DNA of 64,000 nucleotides from an uncultured Aquimarina sp. Its GTDB lineage: Bacteria > Bacteroidota > Bacteroidia > Flavobacteriales > Flavobacteriaceae. Where the stretch lies: positions 55,227-119,226 of the forward strand of contig NZ_CANLOZ010000012.1 in NCBI RefSeq assembly GCF_947492965.1, read 5' to 3'. Shown in pieces: positions 47,450 through 54,179 of this stretch (positions within the stretch are counted from its first letter, which is position 1; each line of letters starts with the position of its first letter). The translations under genes and the position numbers were made by a program. A model generated the notes under the pieces. That model saw nothing but the letters and a program-made list of their open reading frames with translations, did not search any database and was not told the origin of the DNA.

Positions 47450-47503
47450 TTTGTAAAGTTGATTAACTTTGAAAATCAAGAAATTAGAATTATTTCTTAG
47501 TTA

Positions 47504-48367
47504 ATGGGGTTAAATTTAGAGGAAATATCAAGGGTAAAAACGATTACGAAAGAAGAGTTTTTGAGAGATTATTTTATACCTCAGAAACCTGTGGTAATTG
47601 AACGTTTAATCGAAGACTGGCCTGCTTTTCAGAAATGGAATTTAGATTATATAAATGAAGTTGCTGGAGATAAAGAGGTGCCACTTTTTGATGATAGACC
47701 TATCAATTCTGAGTTTAAATTTAATGAACCTCATGCTAGCATGAAAATGAGTGCTTATGTAGATTTATTAAAGAAAAAGCCTACCAACTATAGAATTTTC
47801 CTGTACAATTTATTAAAAGAAGTACCTGCGCTTCAGAAGGATTTTAAATATCCAAAGATTGGATTAAAATTCCTGAAAAAGATGCCTTTCTTATTTTTTG
47901 GAGGAGGAGGCTCTAAAGTGTTTATGCATTATGATATCGACCTTGCCAATATATTCCACTTTCATTTTCATGGAGAAAAACAATGTATTTTGTTTCCTCC
48001 TTCCGAAACGAAATATATGTATAAGGTACCACATGCATTGATATCTCATCAAGAAATTGATTTTTCGAATCCAGATTTTGAAAAATGGCCTGCTCTTAAG
48101 AAGGCGAAAGGATATATTACATACTTAAGTCATGGAGAAACACTATACATGCCAGAAGGTTATTGGCATCATATGACATATCTGACTCCTGGTTTTTCTA
48201 TGAGTATTCGCTCTGTGCCTAAAAAGCTAAGTAATTTTATGCAAGCTACTTATAATGTGTTTTTTATGCGCCATTTTGATAATTTTATGCGAAGCAGAAA
48301 AGGTCAAAAATGGATGGATTATAAAAATAGTAAAGCAATCAGTAGAACAAATTCGTTGTTGAAATAA
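47504..48367 (+). CDS. Cupin-like / JmjC-fold Fe(II)-oxoglutarate dioxygenase
   Basis: 287 residues. The start PVVIERLIEDWPAFQKWNLD is typical of the Cupin_8 (JmjC-like) family. The metal-binding triad is probably His-x-Asp in FMHYDIDLANIF near residue 147 and His in MPEGYWHHMTYL near 226. CILFPPSETKYMYKVP lies between. Such enzymes hydroxylate protein or tRNA residues. The substrate is unknown, and there is no obvious link to biotin, although it follows bioB by 54 bases and may be cotranscribed. Confidence 0.85.
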   Translation: MGLNLEEISRVKTITKEEFLRDYFIPQKPVVIERLIEDWPAFQKWNLDYINEVAGDKEVPLFDDRPINSEFKFNEPHASMKMSAYVDLLKKKPTNYRIFLYNLLKEVPALQKDFKYPKIGLKFLKKMPFLFFGGGGSKVFMHYDIDLANIFHFHFHGEKQCILFPPSETKYMYKVPHALISHQEIDFSNPDFEKWPALKKAKGYITYLSHGETLYMPEGYWHHMTYLTPGFSMSIRSVPKKLSNFMQATYNVFFMRHFDNFMRSRKGQKWMDYKNSKAISRTNSLLK

Positions 48368-48554
48368 ACTCTTTTACATACTTTCCTTTTTTTAAATAAG
48401 GTATTTCCGTAATATCTGATTATCAGCTCATAACACTACGTTAAAATATTTTTTTCCGACCTTTTTTTTAATAGTTTTAAGAGGGAAAATACCTCTTTTA
48501 TTTCCTTGATTGACCTGTTCTGCCAAAACTTTAAAATTTAAGATAGGTTATATT

Positions 48555-49223
48555 ATGGGTAAACAAATTTTGGAAGTGTTGATTATTGATAGTAATCAAA
48601 TATTAGTTGAGGGATATAAAAGTATTCTAGCTAATTCCTCTAAATCGTCTTATTCTTTCTCCATTCAGGTTATTGAAGAAATAAATGATAGCTGGTTTAA
48701 AAAAGCTTCAAATATGAATCGTTGGGATGTTGTTTTGATAGAATTTAATCTTACTAGCAAAATTACGATAGCCAATAGTTTGATCGAAAATTTTCTCCTT
48801 AAAATTAAAAAAATCTCGCATCGAACTAAGGTTTTAATTGTAACTAAAACTACCGACCGATATAAAATCTACAATTATATTAAGAAGATAAATCCCGAAG
48901 GTTTTTTATTAAAATCAGAAGTAGATCCAGATATTCTTTTTCAAGCAATACATAATATCATAAATGGTAATAAATACTATAGTTCTTCTATCATACAAAT
49001 TTTACAACTTCAGTTACAGTTACACCTTGATATAGACGATATAGACCGTAGTATTCTTCATAACCTATCCAAAGGTGTTAAAACAAAAGATCTGGTAAAG
49101 ATAGTTCCATTATCTCTGGCTGGAATCGAAAAACGAAAGAGAAGATTAAGAGATTTACTTAAGGTGGAAGCGAAAAATCAAAAACTATTAATTGAAAAAG
49201 CCTCAGATTTAGGAATCATATAG
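48555..49223 (+). CDS. Degenerate response regulator with LuxR-like C-terminus
   Basis: 222 residues from ATG 48555. The N-terminal half follows a receiver pattern (LEVLIIDSNQILVEGYKSIL, then VLIVTKTTDRYKIY and GFLLKSEVDPDILFQAI), but the usual acidic pair after the first strand is reduced to one Asp, and the phospho-acceptor position reads VVLIEFNLT, with Glu in place of Asp. The end (ILHNLSKGVKTKDLVKIVPL) is LuxR-like HTH. It is likely phosphorylation-independent. No kinase gene is adjacent. It precedes the small secreted peptide gene at 49385 by 161 bases and could control it; this is speculation. Confidence 0.75.
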   Translation: MGKQILEVLIIDSNQILVEGYKSILANSSKSSYSFSIQVIEEINDSWFKKASNMNRWDVVLIEFNLTSKITIANSLIENFLLKIKKISHRTKVLIVTKTTDRYKIYNYIKKINPEGFLLKSEVDPDILFQAIHNIINGNKYYSSSIIQILQLQLQLHLDIDDIDRSILHNLSKGVKTKDLVKIVPLSLAGIEKRKRRLRDLLKVEAKNQKLLIEKASDLGII

Positions 49224-49384
49224 GAGTTGCTAACCTTCCTTTTTTTATCGCAGAACCTTACTTTTTGTAAAGGAAAATGTATGCAAATTAAATATCCTCT
49301 ATTGTAGCTTAGTCTAAGATTTGTGCAAATCATCTTAACTCTGATTTTTTTCAGATAATATTAACTTTTAAAACTTTTAAAATC

Positions 49385-49567
49385 ATGAAAAACTTATTTT
49401 TCGCATTTGCATTTTTGTTTTCTACCTTTTTTATGACAACTGCTGCTACTGAGCTTAATGCCATTGAAAATGAAACTTGTGTAGAACAAACAGTTGAGGA
49501 AGAAGATATCTGTATCTTAATTATAGAAACTGATACCGAGGTTCTGATAGCAGTTTTTGAATGCTAG
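49385..49567 (+). CDS. Small secreted acidic peptide, 60 residues
   Basis: A signal peptide (LFFAFAFLFSTFFMTTA) leaves a mature peptide of about 40 residues, very acidic (EEEDI, ETDTE), with three Cys including the last residue. I recognise no family. There is no double-glycine leader, so it would leave by Sec rather than the C39 transporter further on. It has its own hairpin terminator at 49591. A GATTTG-TG-CAAATC palindrome sits at 49318-49331, 54 bases upstream, and may be a regulator site. It precedes a GLPGLI protein. Confidence 0.6.
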   Translation: MKNLFFAFAFLFSTFFMTTAATELNAIENETCVEQTVEEEDICILIIETDTEVLIAVFEC

Positions 49568-49590
49568 TTTAAATTCTTTTGACATGTTTT

Positions 49591-49621
49591 AAGACTACTT
49601 ATAGGTATTGTAAGTAGTCTT
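49591..49621 (+). terminator. Hairpin after the small secreted peptide gene
   Basis: AAGACTACTTA (49591-49601) and TAAGTAGTCTT (49611-49621) form perfect arms. The T-run is weak (TATAG), so it may be an attenuator. Confidence 0.6.
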
Positions 49622-49696
49622 ATAGCTTTATATAAATTCCACAAACCTTCTAACCACTTAGCAGATAGGTTTGATAATTATAAAAAAATTATACAA

Positions 49697-50407
49697 ATGA
49701 AAATCATACATAATTTAAGTTTCATTTTTATATTTTTCATAACTTCTACTATAACAAGTCAGACATACGAGGTGACCTATATAGAAAGTAAGAATATTGA
49801 AAGCAAGCTTAAAAAAATTAAAGACCCATTATTAAAAGCTAAAATTAAATCTCAACTGAAAGCTTCTGGAAAATTTGTATTGACTGCATATAATAAGCAG
49901 TCCCTTTATGAAGCTACTGAACAAATGGCTACTGCTGAGGTTCAGAATAATATCAAAGTTATTTCCATACGATCAAAGAAAAGTAAGGTATTCAAGAATT
50001 TAAAGAGTAATACGTATTTAGAAGAAACAAGTATTTTGGAAGATGAATATTTAATATCAGATGTACTTCCTGAAATTCAATGGGAATTGACAAACGATCG
50101 TAAAAAAGTGGGTGGATATAATTGTAAAAAAGCTTTAGGTCAGTTTCATGGAAGATCTATAGAGGCTTGGTATACAGTAGAAATTCCCATCTCGGATGGT
50201 CCTTACATATATCAAGGTTTACCAGGTTTAATATTAGAGTTGCATACACCATACAAATCATTTACTACCGAAAATATAGAAATTGGTAGCGCTCCTGTAA
50301 AATTTCAAAAGTTATCAATTGGAAAAAAAGTGACTCGTAATGATTTTGCCGTAGTAGAAAAGAAGAAAATTAAGGAAATGACATTACATGCTACAACGAA
50401 AATGTAA
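49697..50407 (+). CDS. GLPGLI-family secreted protein
   Basis: 236 residues. Signal peptide (LSFIFIFFITSTITSQ), then the family-defining GLPGLILELH near residue 176, preceded by IEAWYTVEIPISDGPYIY and the GGYNCKKALGQFHGR strand. The GLPGLI family is restricted to Bacteroidota; its members are exported and often have peptidase or envelope neighbours, and their function is unknown. It lies 75 bases after the hairpin of the small peptide gene. Confidence 0.92.
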   Translation: MKIIHNLSFIFIFFITSTITSQTYEVTYIESKNIESKLKKIKDPLLKAKIKSQLKASGKFVLTAYNKQSLYEATEQMATAEVQNNIKVISIRSKKSKVFKNLKSNTYLEETSILEDEYLISDVLPEIQWELTNDRKKVGGYNCKKALGQFHGRSIEAWYTVEIPISDGPYIYQGLPGLILELHTPYKSFTTENIEIGSAPVKFQKLSIGKKVTRNDFAVVEKKKIKEMTLHATTKM

Positions 50408-50434
50408 AGATTAAGTCATTTATAATACCTATGG

Positions 50435-50917
50435 TTATTGATTCAATAATTCCGTTACCTTATCAAAAACTAGTTGATTTTCCCAACCGCGATAGAGAAG
50501 ATAATCAATTAGTTTTTTTCTTTTTTTGTAGCTATCTGTTACGGTGATGGATTCGAATTTTTTTTCTGCAATTTTATGAAATGTTTCCAGGTATTCATTT
50601 TCTGGAATTTCTTGTAGTGCTTTTTTGATGCAGTATTCAGAGATTTGCCTGAACTTTAATTCTCTAGTAATACGCTGTTTCCCCCATTTTTTGATTCTAA
50701 ATTTTCCTCTGGCAAAACTCTTTGCAAATCGCTCTTCATTTAGAAAATTGTGTTCTATAAGATGAAGGATAATTTTTTCTTTTGCTTCGGGAATTAATTT
50801 CATGGTTGATAATTTCTCCGAAATATCTTTATGGCAACGATCTTGATAAGCGCAATAGTGTTCCATCTTTTTGATGGCTTCAGTAACGGTTATAGATTCA
50901 GGTGTTTTTTGATACAT
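50435..50917 (-). CDS. recX: RecX regulatory protein
   Basis: 160 residues, three-helix RecX repeats: CHKDISEKLSTMKLIPEAKE, NFLNEERFAKSFARGKFRIK with KWGKQRITRELKFRQISEYC, and KKRKKLIDYLLYRGWENQLV. It binds and inhibits RecA filaments. In Bacteroidota it need not lie next to recA. Start at ATG 50917 gives the expected N-terminus. It may be cotranscribed with the gene at 50943. Confidence 0.9.
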   Translation of the reverse strand: MYQKTPESITVTEAIKKMEHYCAYQDRCHKDISEKLSTMKLIPEAKEKIILHLIEHNFLNEERFAKSFARGKFRIKKWGKQRITRELKFRQISEYCIKKALQEIPENEYLETFHKIAEKKFESITVTDSYKKRKKLIDYLLYRGWENQLVFDKVTELLNQ

Positions 50918-50942
50918 CGCCGTAAAAATACATAATCAAGAA

Positions 50943-51419
50943 TTATATATTAAGTAATAACATTTTATTTGTAACCAGATCTTTTTTAGACGCTTTGTGT
51001 TTTAGTAAAAAGGTTTTGATTTTCTTCTGATAGGGTTTCCCTTCAAAACTTTGTAATAAATTTCTTCTACTTAACTTTTGAAGGTCTAATGGCAAGTGTT
51101 TTGCTTTGAAGTAATACGTGTTAAAGATATGCCAGTCAGGTAAAAATCTATTTATCTCCTTATAAATATGGATGATTCCATTACTTCCAATAAATTCACA
51201 AAATTTTCCATTAGGCAAAATACTAAAATAAAAAGGATCAATTTCTTCACTTTGTACTTCCGAAGTGATAATTTTTTTTACCTCAGTGAGATTCAATGGA
51301 CCATTTGTATAATAGAGTAAAACTTCGATTTTATGAATAAGACTGAAACTATCTATTTTAGACATTCCTTCAAAATTTTTAAGTATGTCATATAGCATTT
51401 TTTGGTGTTTATTTTCCAT
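50943..51419 (-). CDS. Hypothetical protein, 158 residues
   Basis: Start set at ATG 51419 because the longer frame from 51461 runs into the palindrome at 51460. No family recognised. It is mainly helical and basic towards the C-terminus (LQKLSRRNLLQSFEGKPYQ and HKASKKDLVTNK), with no membrane segment and no signal peptide. It lies between the peptide array and recX on the same strand as both. Its position directly after the array could make it an associated gene, but the intervening 30-bp palindrome may end the array transcript. Confidence 0.6.
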   Translation of the reverse strand: MENKHQKMLYDILKNFEGMSKIDSFSLIHKIEVLLYYTNGPLNLTEVKKIITSEVQSEEIDPFYFSILPNGKFCEFIGSNGIIHIYKEINRFLPDWHIFNTYYFKAKHLPLDLQKLSRRNLLQSFEGKPYQKKIKTFLLKHKASKKDLVTNKMLLLNI

Positions 51420-51459
51420 AGAGTATAGGCAGTTAGAATTTAAATAAACAGGGAATAAC

Positions 51460-51489
51460 AATTCCTTCTATCATGTGATAGAAGGAATT
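51460..51489. terminator. 30-bp perfect palindrome at the end of the peptide array
   Basis: AATTCCTTCTATCA (51460-51473) and its exact complement (51476-51489) with two bases between. As RNA it folds into a very stable hairpin. It is followed by TTTT on the plus strand, but by no T-run on the minus strand, so on the array side it may act as an RNase-blocking end or attenuator. Confidence 0.7.
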
Positions 51490-51520
51490 TTAGTTAAAGC
51501 AGAATGTCAGCTGCTATCTA

Positions 51521-51534
51521 CTATCCGAAGATAG
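51521..51534 (-). other. cUUCGg hairpin overlapping the P1 stop codon
   Basis: Minus-strand CTATCTTCGGATAG folds as CUAUC-UUCG-GAUAG; two more pairs (UA/UA) extend the stem to 7 bp here. It codes the final Ile-Phe-Gly and the stop. The same 14 bases occur at the ends of P3 and P4. Confidence 0.75.
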
Positions 51535-51724
51535 TATCTGGATCAGGGAATGTTGGTCCTGTAGATGGTCCGATAACGATAATTGGATCAGGAAAACCAG
51601 GAATCTGAGTACATCCTCCTCCATTACCATCATCCATTACTCCTGGATTATGAGTTCCACCATTGATCGTATTAATTTCTAAAGCTGTTAATGTTACCAT
51701 TTTTTGATTTTTTAAATTTTTCAT
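51521..51724 (-). CDS. Double-glycine leader peptide precursor P1
   Basis: 67 residues. Leader of 23 residues (KNLKNQKMVTLTALEINTIN then GG), core of 44 with Gly/Pro-rich, acidic sequence and a single Cys (GNGGGCTQIPGFPDP), ending DTIFG. The core has five Asp and no Lys or Arg. The Gly-Gly site, the leader hydrophobics and nearby C39 transporter indicate cleavage and export by that machine. It is the second gene after P2 (34-base gap), with no promoter of its own seen. The last codons and stop form a UUCG hairpin shared with P3 and P4. Biological role unknown. Confidence 0.85.
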   Translation of the reverse strand: MKNLKNQKMVTLTALEINTINGGTHNPGVMDDGNGGGCTQIPGFPDPIIVIGPSTGPTFPDPDTIFG

Positions 51725-51758
51725 CGGATATGTATTTTAGTATGTAATTATTAATGGA

Positions 51759-51968
51759 TTAAAAGTTAAATCCTGTAGTATTTGCTGTTTCGAAATCAGA
51801 AGTAGTATTTTCTGTAATTAAATCGTCAAAACGATTTATTGGATCTCCAAAAGGTACAATTTCTATTTCTGCTACTGTAGCATTAGATCCGGTTTGTAGT
51901 GAAATAGCTCCTCCGTTGTAATTTTCTAATTCTTGTGTACTTAATAAAGTAATGTTTAAATTTTCCAT
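51759..51968 (-). CDS. Double-glycine leader peptide precursor P2
   Basis: 69 residues. Leader of 20 (ENLNITLLSTQELENYN then GG) and a core of 49, rich in Thr, Asn and Asp (DFETANTTGFNF at the end), with no Cys and one Arg, net charge about -7. It is the only core without a helix-like heptad pattern. It has the shared palindrome at 52043 and a -7-like TATTATTG at 52025. P1 follows in the same transcript. Export by the C39 transporter is inferred from the Gly-Gly site. Confidence 0.82.
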   Translation of the reverse strand: MENLNITLLSTQELENYNGGAISLQTGSNATVAEIEIVPFGDPINRFDDLITENTTSDFETANTTGFNF

Positions 51969-52024
51969 GATGTGCTGTTTTAATTTATTTTAATAAATGA
52001 TACTGTGCAATTGCTTTTACAGTA

Positions 52025-52032
52025 CAATAATA
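52025..52032 (-). promoter_or_regulatory. -7-like box of P2
   Basis: Minus-strand TATTATTG, one change from TAnnTTTG, exactly 10 bases from the palindrome at 52043. It is 56 bases from the P2 start. Confidence 0.5.
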
Positions 52033-52042
52033 CCAGCTTGTA

Positions 52043-52059
52043 GTCTCATTATTTGAGAC
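52043..52059 (-). promoter_or_regulatory. Shared 17-bp palindrome E1 (P2 promoter)
   Basis: GTCTCATTATTTGAGAC is a perfect 6-bp inverted repeat around five bases. Related copies lie at 52516, 52901 and 54705, each 10 bases from a -7-like box. Confidence 0.75.
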
Positions 52060-52124
52060 CCTTGATTTTTTGTTTGTTTTTTTAAAGAATTTCTTCTTAG
52101 GTATTTAAAAAAATATGATAAATA

Positions 52125-52160
52125 CAAAAGGTGAACTTTACTCACTAAGTTCACCTTTTG
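52125..52160 (-). terminator. Terminator hairpin after P3
   Basis: CAAAAGGTGAACTT (52125-52138) pairs perfectly with AAGTTCACCTTTTG (52147-52160). On the minus strand it is followed by TATTTATC. It separates the P3 transcript from the P2 promoter. Confidence 0.75.
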
Positions 52161-52163
52161 TTT

Positions 52164-52273
52164 ATTGATGTTGCGCCCATACGGACTTGCCAGGTTCGAC
52201 AAAATACTCAACAAATATGCCTGGCTATATTTTCTAAAAAGATAGGTTTGTCTCTACTATCCGAAGATAGAAT
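52164..52273 (-). repeat. Direct repeat copy A (3' end of P3 and downstream spacer)
   Basis: About 110 bp, nearly the same as copy B at 52542-52652; the shared parts include GGACTTGCCAG, TTCGACAAAATACTCAACAA and the last codons of the gene. The offset between copies is 378 bp, the length of one precursor unit, so P3 and P4 arose by tandem duplication. Confidence 0.85.
52257..52270 (-). other. cUUCGg hairpin overlapping the P3 stop codon
   Basis: Same CTATCTTCGGATAG as at P1 and P4; a 5-bp stem here, the next pair being T-T. Confidence 0.7.
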
Positions 52274-52475
52274 CCCACGCGCTTTCTAATCCATCTATAA
52301 TAGTTTCAGCGGCATCGGTTAATGCATCAACAGCTATTTCTACTACTTCTCCGAAATCTACAGATGATCCACTTGATCCGCCACTTCCCCATAAATAACC
52401 GTGGTTTCCGCCATCTGTTGTAGTTACTTCTTTATAATTCAATTCTACTACGCCTAAATTTTTTAAATTTTTCAT
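52257..52475 (-). CDS. Double-glycine leader peptide precursor P3
   Basis: 72 residues. Leader of 23 (KNLKNLGVVELNYKEVTTTD then GG); core of 49 starts NHGYLW, then a Gly/Ser linker (GSGGSSGSS) and an acidic amphipathic helix (EVVEIAVDALTDAAETI), ending SIFG. The core has nine acidic residues and no Lys or Arg. A paralogue of P4. Its own promoter has the palindrome at 52516 and TACTTTTA at 52498. The end carries the UUCG hairpin. Export by the C39 transporter is inferred. Confidence 0.87.
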   Translation of the reverse strand: MKNLKNLGVVELNYKEVTTTDGGNHGYLWGSGGSSGSSVDFGEVVEIAVDALTDAAETIIDGLESAWDSIFG

Positions 52476-52497
52476 TGTTATTATTTTAATTATAAGG

Positions 52498-52505
52498 TAA
52501 AAGTA
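52498..52505 (-). promoter_or_regulatory. -7-like box of P3
   Basis: Minus-strand TACTTTTA, 10 bases from the palindrome at 52516 and 22 bases from the P3 start. Confidence 0.5.
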
Positions 52506-52515
52506 TTGTTTGCGA

Positions 52516-52532
52516 GCCTTATTATTTGAGCT
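52516..52532 (-). promoter_or_regulatory. Shared palindrome E2 (P3 promoter)
   Basis: GCCTTATTATTTGAGCT, 13 of 17 identical to E1; the right half is better kept than the left. Confidence 0.6.
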
Positions 52533-52541
52533 CTTTTGATG

Positions 52542-52652
52542 ATTGATATTGCATCCTTACGGACTTGCCAGTTTCGACAAAATACTCAACAAGATATTTC
52601 AGCTCTATTTTTCTAAAAAGATAGGTTTGTCTCTACTATCCGAAGATAGAAT
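52542..52652 (-). repeat. Direct repeat copy B (3' end of P4 and downstream spacer)
   Basis: Partner of the copy at 52164-52273; differences are mostly in the centre (ATATGCCTGGC versus ATATTTCAGCT). The terminator that follows copy A is missing here. Confidence 0.85.
52636..52649 (-). other. cUUCGg hairpin overlapping the P4 stop codon
   Basis: Same 14 bases as at P1 and P3. Confidence 0.7.
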
Positions 52653-52860
52653 TCCAAGTATCTTTAATAACTTCGGTAGCTTCCGTAAATAATTCTACAG
52701 TAATTTCTATATTCATTTGTACTGATTCTGCGAAACCTATGGAAGATCCACCAGATGATTCACTATTAATTGCCCATAAGTAACCGTTATTTCCACCATC
52801 TATTGTTTCTATTTCTATGTTATTCAGTTCTACTATCCTTAAGTTTTCTAAATTTTTCAT
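52636..52860 (-). CDS. Double-glycine leader peptide precursor P4
   Basis: 74 residues. Leader of 23 (KNLENLRIVELNNIEIETID then GG); core of 51 starts NNGYLW, then a Ser/Gly linker and an acidic helix (ESVQMNIEITVELFTEATEV), ending NSIFG. Paralogue of P3: the same start and end of the core with a diverged centre. Net charge about -6. Own promoter with E3 at 52901 and TACTTTTA at 52883. Carries the UUCG hairpin at the stop. Confidence 0.87.
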   Translation of the reverse strand: MKNLENLRIVELNNIEIETIDGGNNGYLWAINSESSGGSSIGFAESVQMNIEITVELFTEATEVIKDTWNSIFG

Positions 52861-52882
52861 TGCTATTATTTTAATTATAAGG

Positions 52883-52890
52883 TAAAAGTA
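52883..52890 (-). promoter_or_regulatory. -7-like box of P4
   Basis: Minus-strand TACTTTTA, 10 bases from E3 and 22 bases from the P4 start. Confidence 0.5.
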
Positions 52891-52900
52891 TTGTTAACGA

Positions 52901-52917
52901 GTCTCAATTTTCGAGGC
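52901..52917 (-). promoter_or_regulatory. Shared palindrome E3 (P4 promoter)
   Basis: GTCTCAATTTTCGAGGC, 13 of 17 identical to E1. Confidence 0.6.
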
Positions 52918-52931
52918 TGATAAAAAGATTT

Positions 52932-53108
52932 TTATCCTTCTCTATAACGAGTAATATCATCTATTACTTCATCGATAACTTCTTGGATCTTATCTACTAC
53001 CAAATCTTCAAGGGCATCTAAAGCGTCTGTAAACCAGTTGCCTCCTTGGATTGTAATGATTTCTGTTCGGGTTAATTCTTCCATGTTACTGTTTTCTAAA
53101 TTTTTCAT
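52932..53108 (-). CDS. Double-glycine leader peptide precursor P5
   Basis: 58 residues from ATG 53108; the longer frame from 53177 adds an unlike basic stretch and is rejected because MKNLEN matches the other leaders. Leader of 23 (KNLENSNMEELTRTEIITIQ then GG). The core of 35 starts NWF and is one acidic amphipathic helix (LDALEDLVVDKIQEVIDEVI), net charge about -8, with no Cys. The upstream region has no good copy of the shared palindrome; TAAAAGTG at 53177 may be a diverged -7. It lies downstream of the CPBP protease gene. Confidence 0.83.
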   Translation of the reverse strand: MKNLENSNMEELTRTEIITIQGGNWFTDALDALEDLVVDKIQEVIDEVIDDITRYREG

Positions 53109-53268
53109 TGATTTCTTTATTTTTAAAATTGTTTGTTTGTATGGTGGCGTATGTATGTAAGTATACCTTCTCTTCATAAAAGTGTATATTTTACTATTAG
53201 ATGATTGATATAGATAATATCCCTGTGTTTAGAGGTATTCTCTTTTTGATTTGATAATCAGGGAGATA

Positions 53269-53904
53269 TTAATGAAGCACCCAGCGCATAACGCCTAAGT
53301 ATATAAAAGGAATAAAATTATTAATAGTATGCATCATATAGGATTTACCGATTCCATATTTATATGCTATATATCCTAGATACAGTCCTCCCGTAAGTCT
53401 AGGGATCAGTTTTAGATAGGTCTCTAGATCTCGAGTATCGTAATTAGTGATGTGAATAATAGCAAATATGATAGCCGATAGCACAATTAGTAATACCGTA
53501 TGATTCTCTATTATAAAATGTATTTTGTGTCTTGCAGTTGTACTAATTAAGTAGATAGCTCCAAATGTTATCATACTGCATATAAGTACATAGCTTTTTG
53601 TGTCAAATTTCATGAATATACAGATAAACAGGATAATACTGATAAGTGTTGGGTAGATATAAAAATTTGATTTCGGTAACATAAATATACCTCTAAAACA
53701 GAATTCTTCAAGGATTGGAATCACAAAGACAAAACTGATAAAGGTACCTATATTAAAATAGGAAAGTTCACTTTCATCAAAAATGGGTTTATCAAAAATA
53801 TAGTATTTTACTAATAAAAATGCTACATTAAAACCCATTACGATAATAAATAAGTACACAAAGTCAAAAGTTTCTTTTTTATGTGTAAGTGATAACCATC
53901 CCAT
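53269..53904 (-). CDS. CPBP-family intramembrane metalloprotease
   Basis: 211 residues with about six membrane segments. All three CPBP motifs are present: Glu66-Glu67-x3-Arg71 in PILEEFCFRG, His151-x2-Asn154 in AIIHITN, and His192-x3-Asn196 in MHTINNF. The family includes Rce1 and many proteins in bacteriocin loci that act in immunity or in peptide processing. Here it sits inside the peptide array, 27 bases after P6, on the same strand, so it is most likely an immunity or maturation factor for the peptides. Which of the two cannot be told from sequence. Confidence 0.88.
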   Translation of the reverse strand: MGWLSLTHKKETFDFVYLFIIVMGFNVAFLLVKYYIFDKPIFDESELSYFNIGTFISFVFVIPILEEFCFRGIFMLPKSNFYIYPTLISIILFICIFMKFDTKSYVLICSMITFGAIYLISTTARHKIHFIIENHTVLLIVLSAIIFAIIHITNYDTRDLETYLKLIPRLTGGLYLGYIAYKYGIGKSYMMHTINNFIPFIYLGVMRWVLH

Positions 53905-53931
53905 ATCTATTTCTCTATTGTATATATAAAA

Positions 53932-54099
53932 CTATCCTTCACAACTGCATTCGCCGTAAGAATTCCATCCATCTACCAATCGGTCTACAAAATCATCAAA
54001 AGCATCTGCAATTCCAAGTGGATCCATATCTCCTATAAGATCATCAAATATACTACCTCCAATGATTACGTATATTTCTTCAAGTTTTAGTTCTTGCAT
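53932..54099 (-). CDS. Double-glycine leader peptide precursor P6 (short leader)
   Basis: 55 residues, easily missed for its size. The leader is only 15 residues (QELKLEEIYVII then GG), shorter than in the other members. The core of 40 is acidic and helical (DAFDDFVDRLVDGWNSY) and ends GECSCEG. That tail is nearly the same as in P8 (DGWDSYGECSCGG), so the two share a conserved C-terminal module with a Cys-Ser-Cys. Net core charge about -10, the most acidic of all. It is cotranscribed with the CPBP gene, after the hairpin at 54127. Confidence 0.8.
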   Translation of the reverse strand: MQELKLEEIYVIIGGSIFDDLIGDMDPLGIADAFDDFVDRLVDGWNSYGECSCEG

Positions 54100-54126
54100 A
54101 ATAATTAGTGTTATTAATGTTATAAT

Positions 54127-54161
54127 TTATAAACCTTCCCTACAATAGGGAAGGTTTATAA
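54127..54161 (-). terminator. Perfect 16-bp-arm hairpin between P7 and P6
   Basis: TTATAAACCTTCCCTA (54127-54142), CAA, and the exact complement (54146-54161). There is no T-run on the minus strand beyond A/T. It likely attenuates or stabilises the P8-P7 part of the transcript over the downstream part. Confidence 0.7.
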
Positions 54162-54179
54162 CCTGTGGTTATGATCGGA

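Noticed and set aside
52017..52214. A 65-codon minus-strand frame across the P2-P3 spacer
   Set aside because: It runs through the terminator and the repeat; the matching frame in the second repeat copy ends early, so it is not a conserved protein.
53109..53268. A fifth copy of the shared palindrome upstream of P5
   Set aside because: A TAAAAGTG box exists at 53177, but the sequence at the right distance matches the palindrome at only about 7 of 17 positions.
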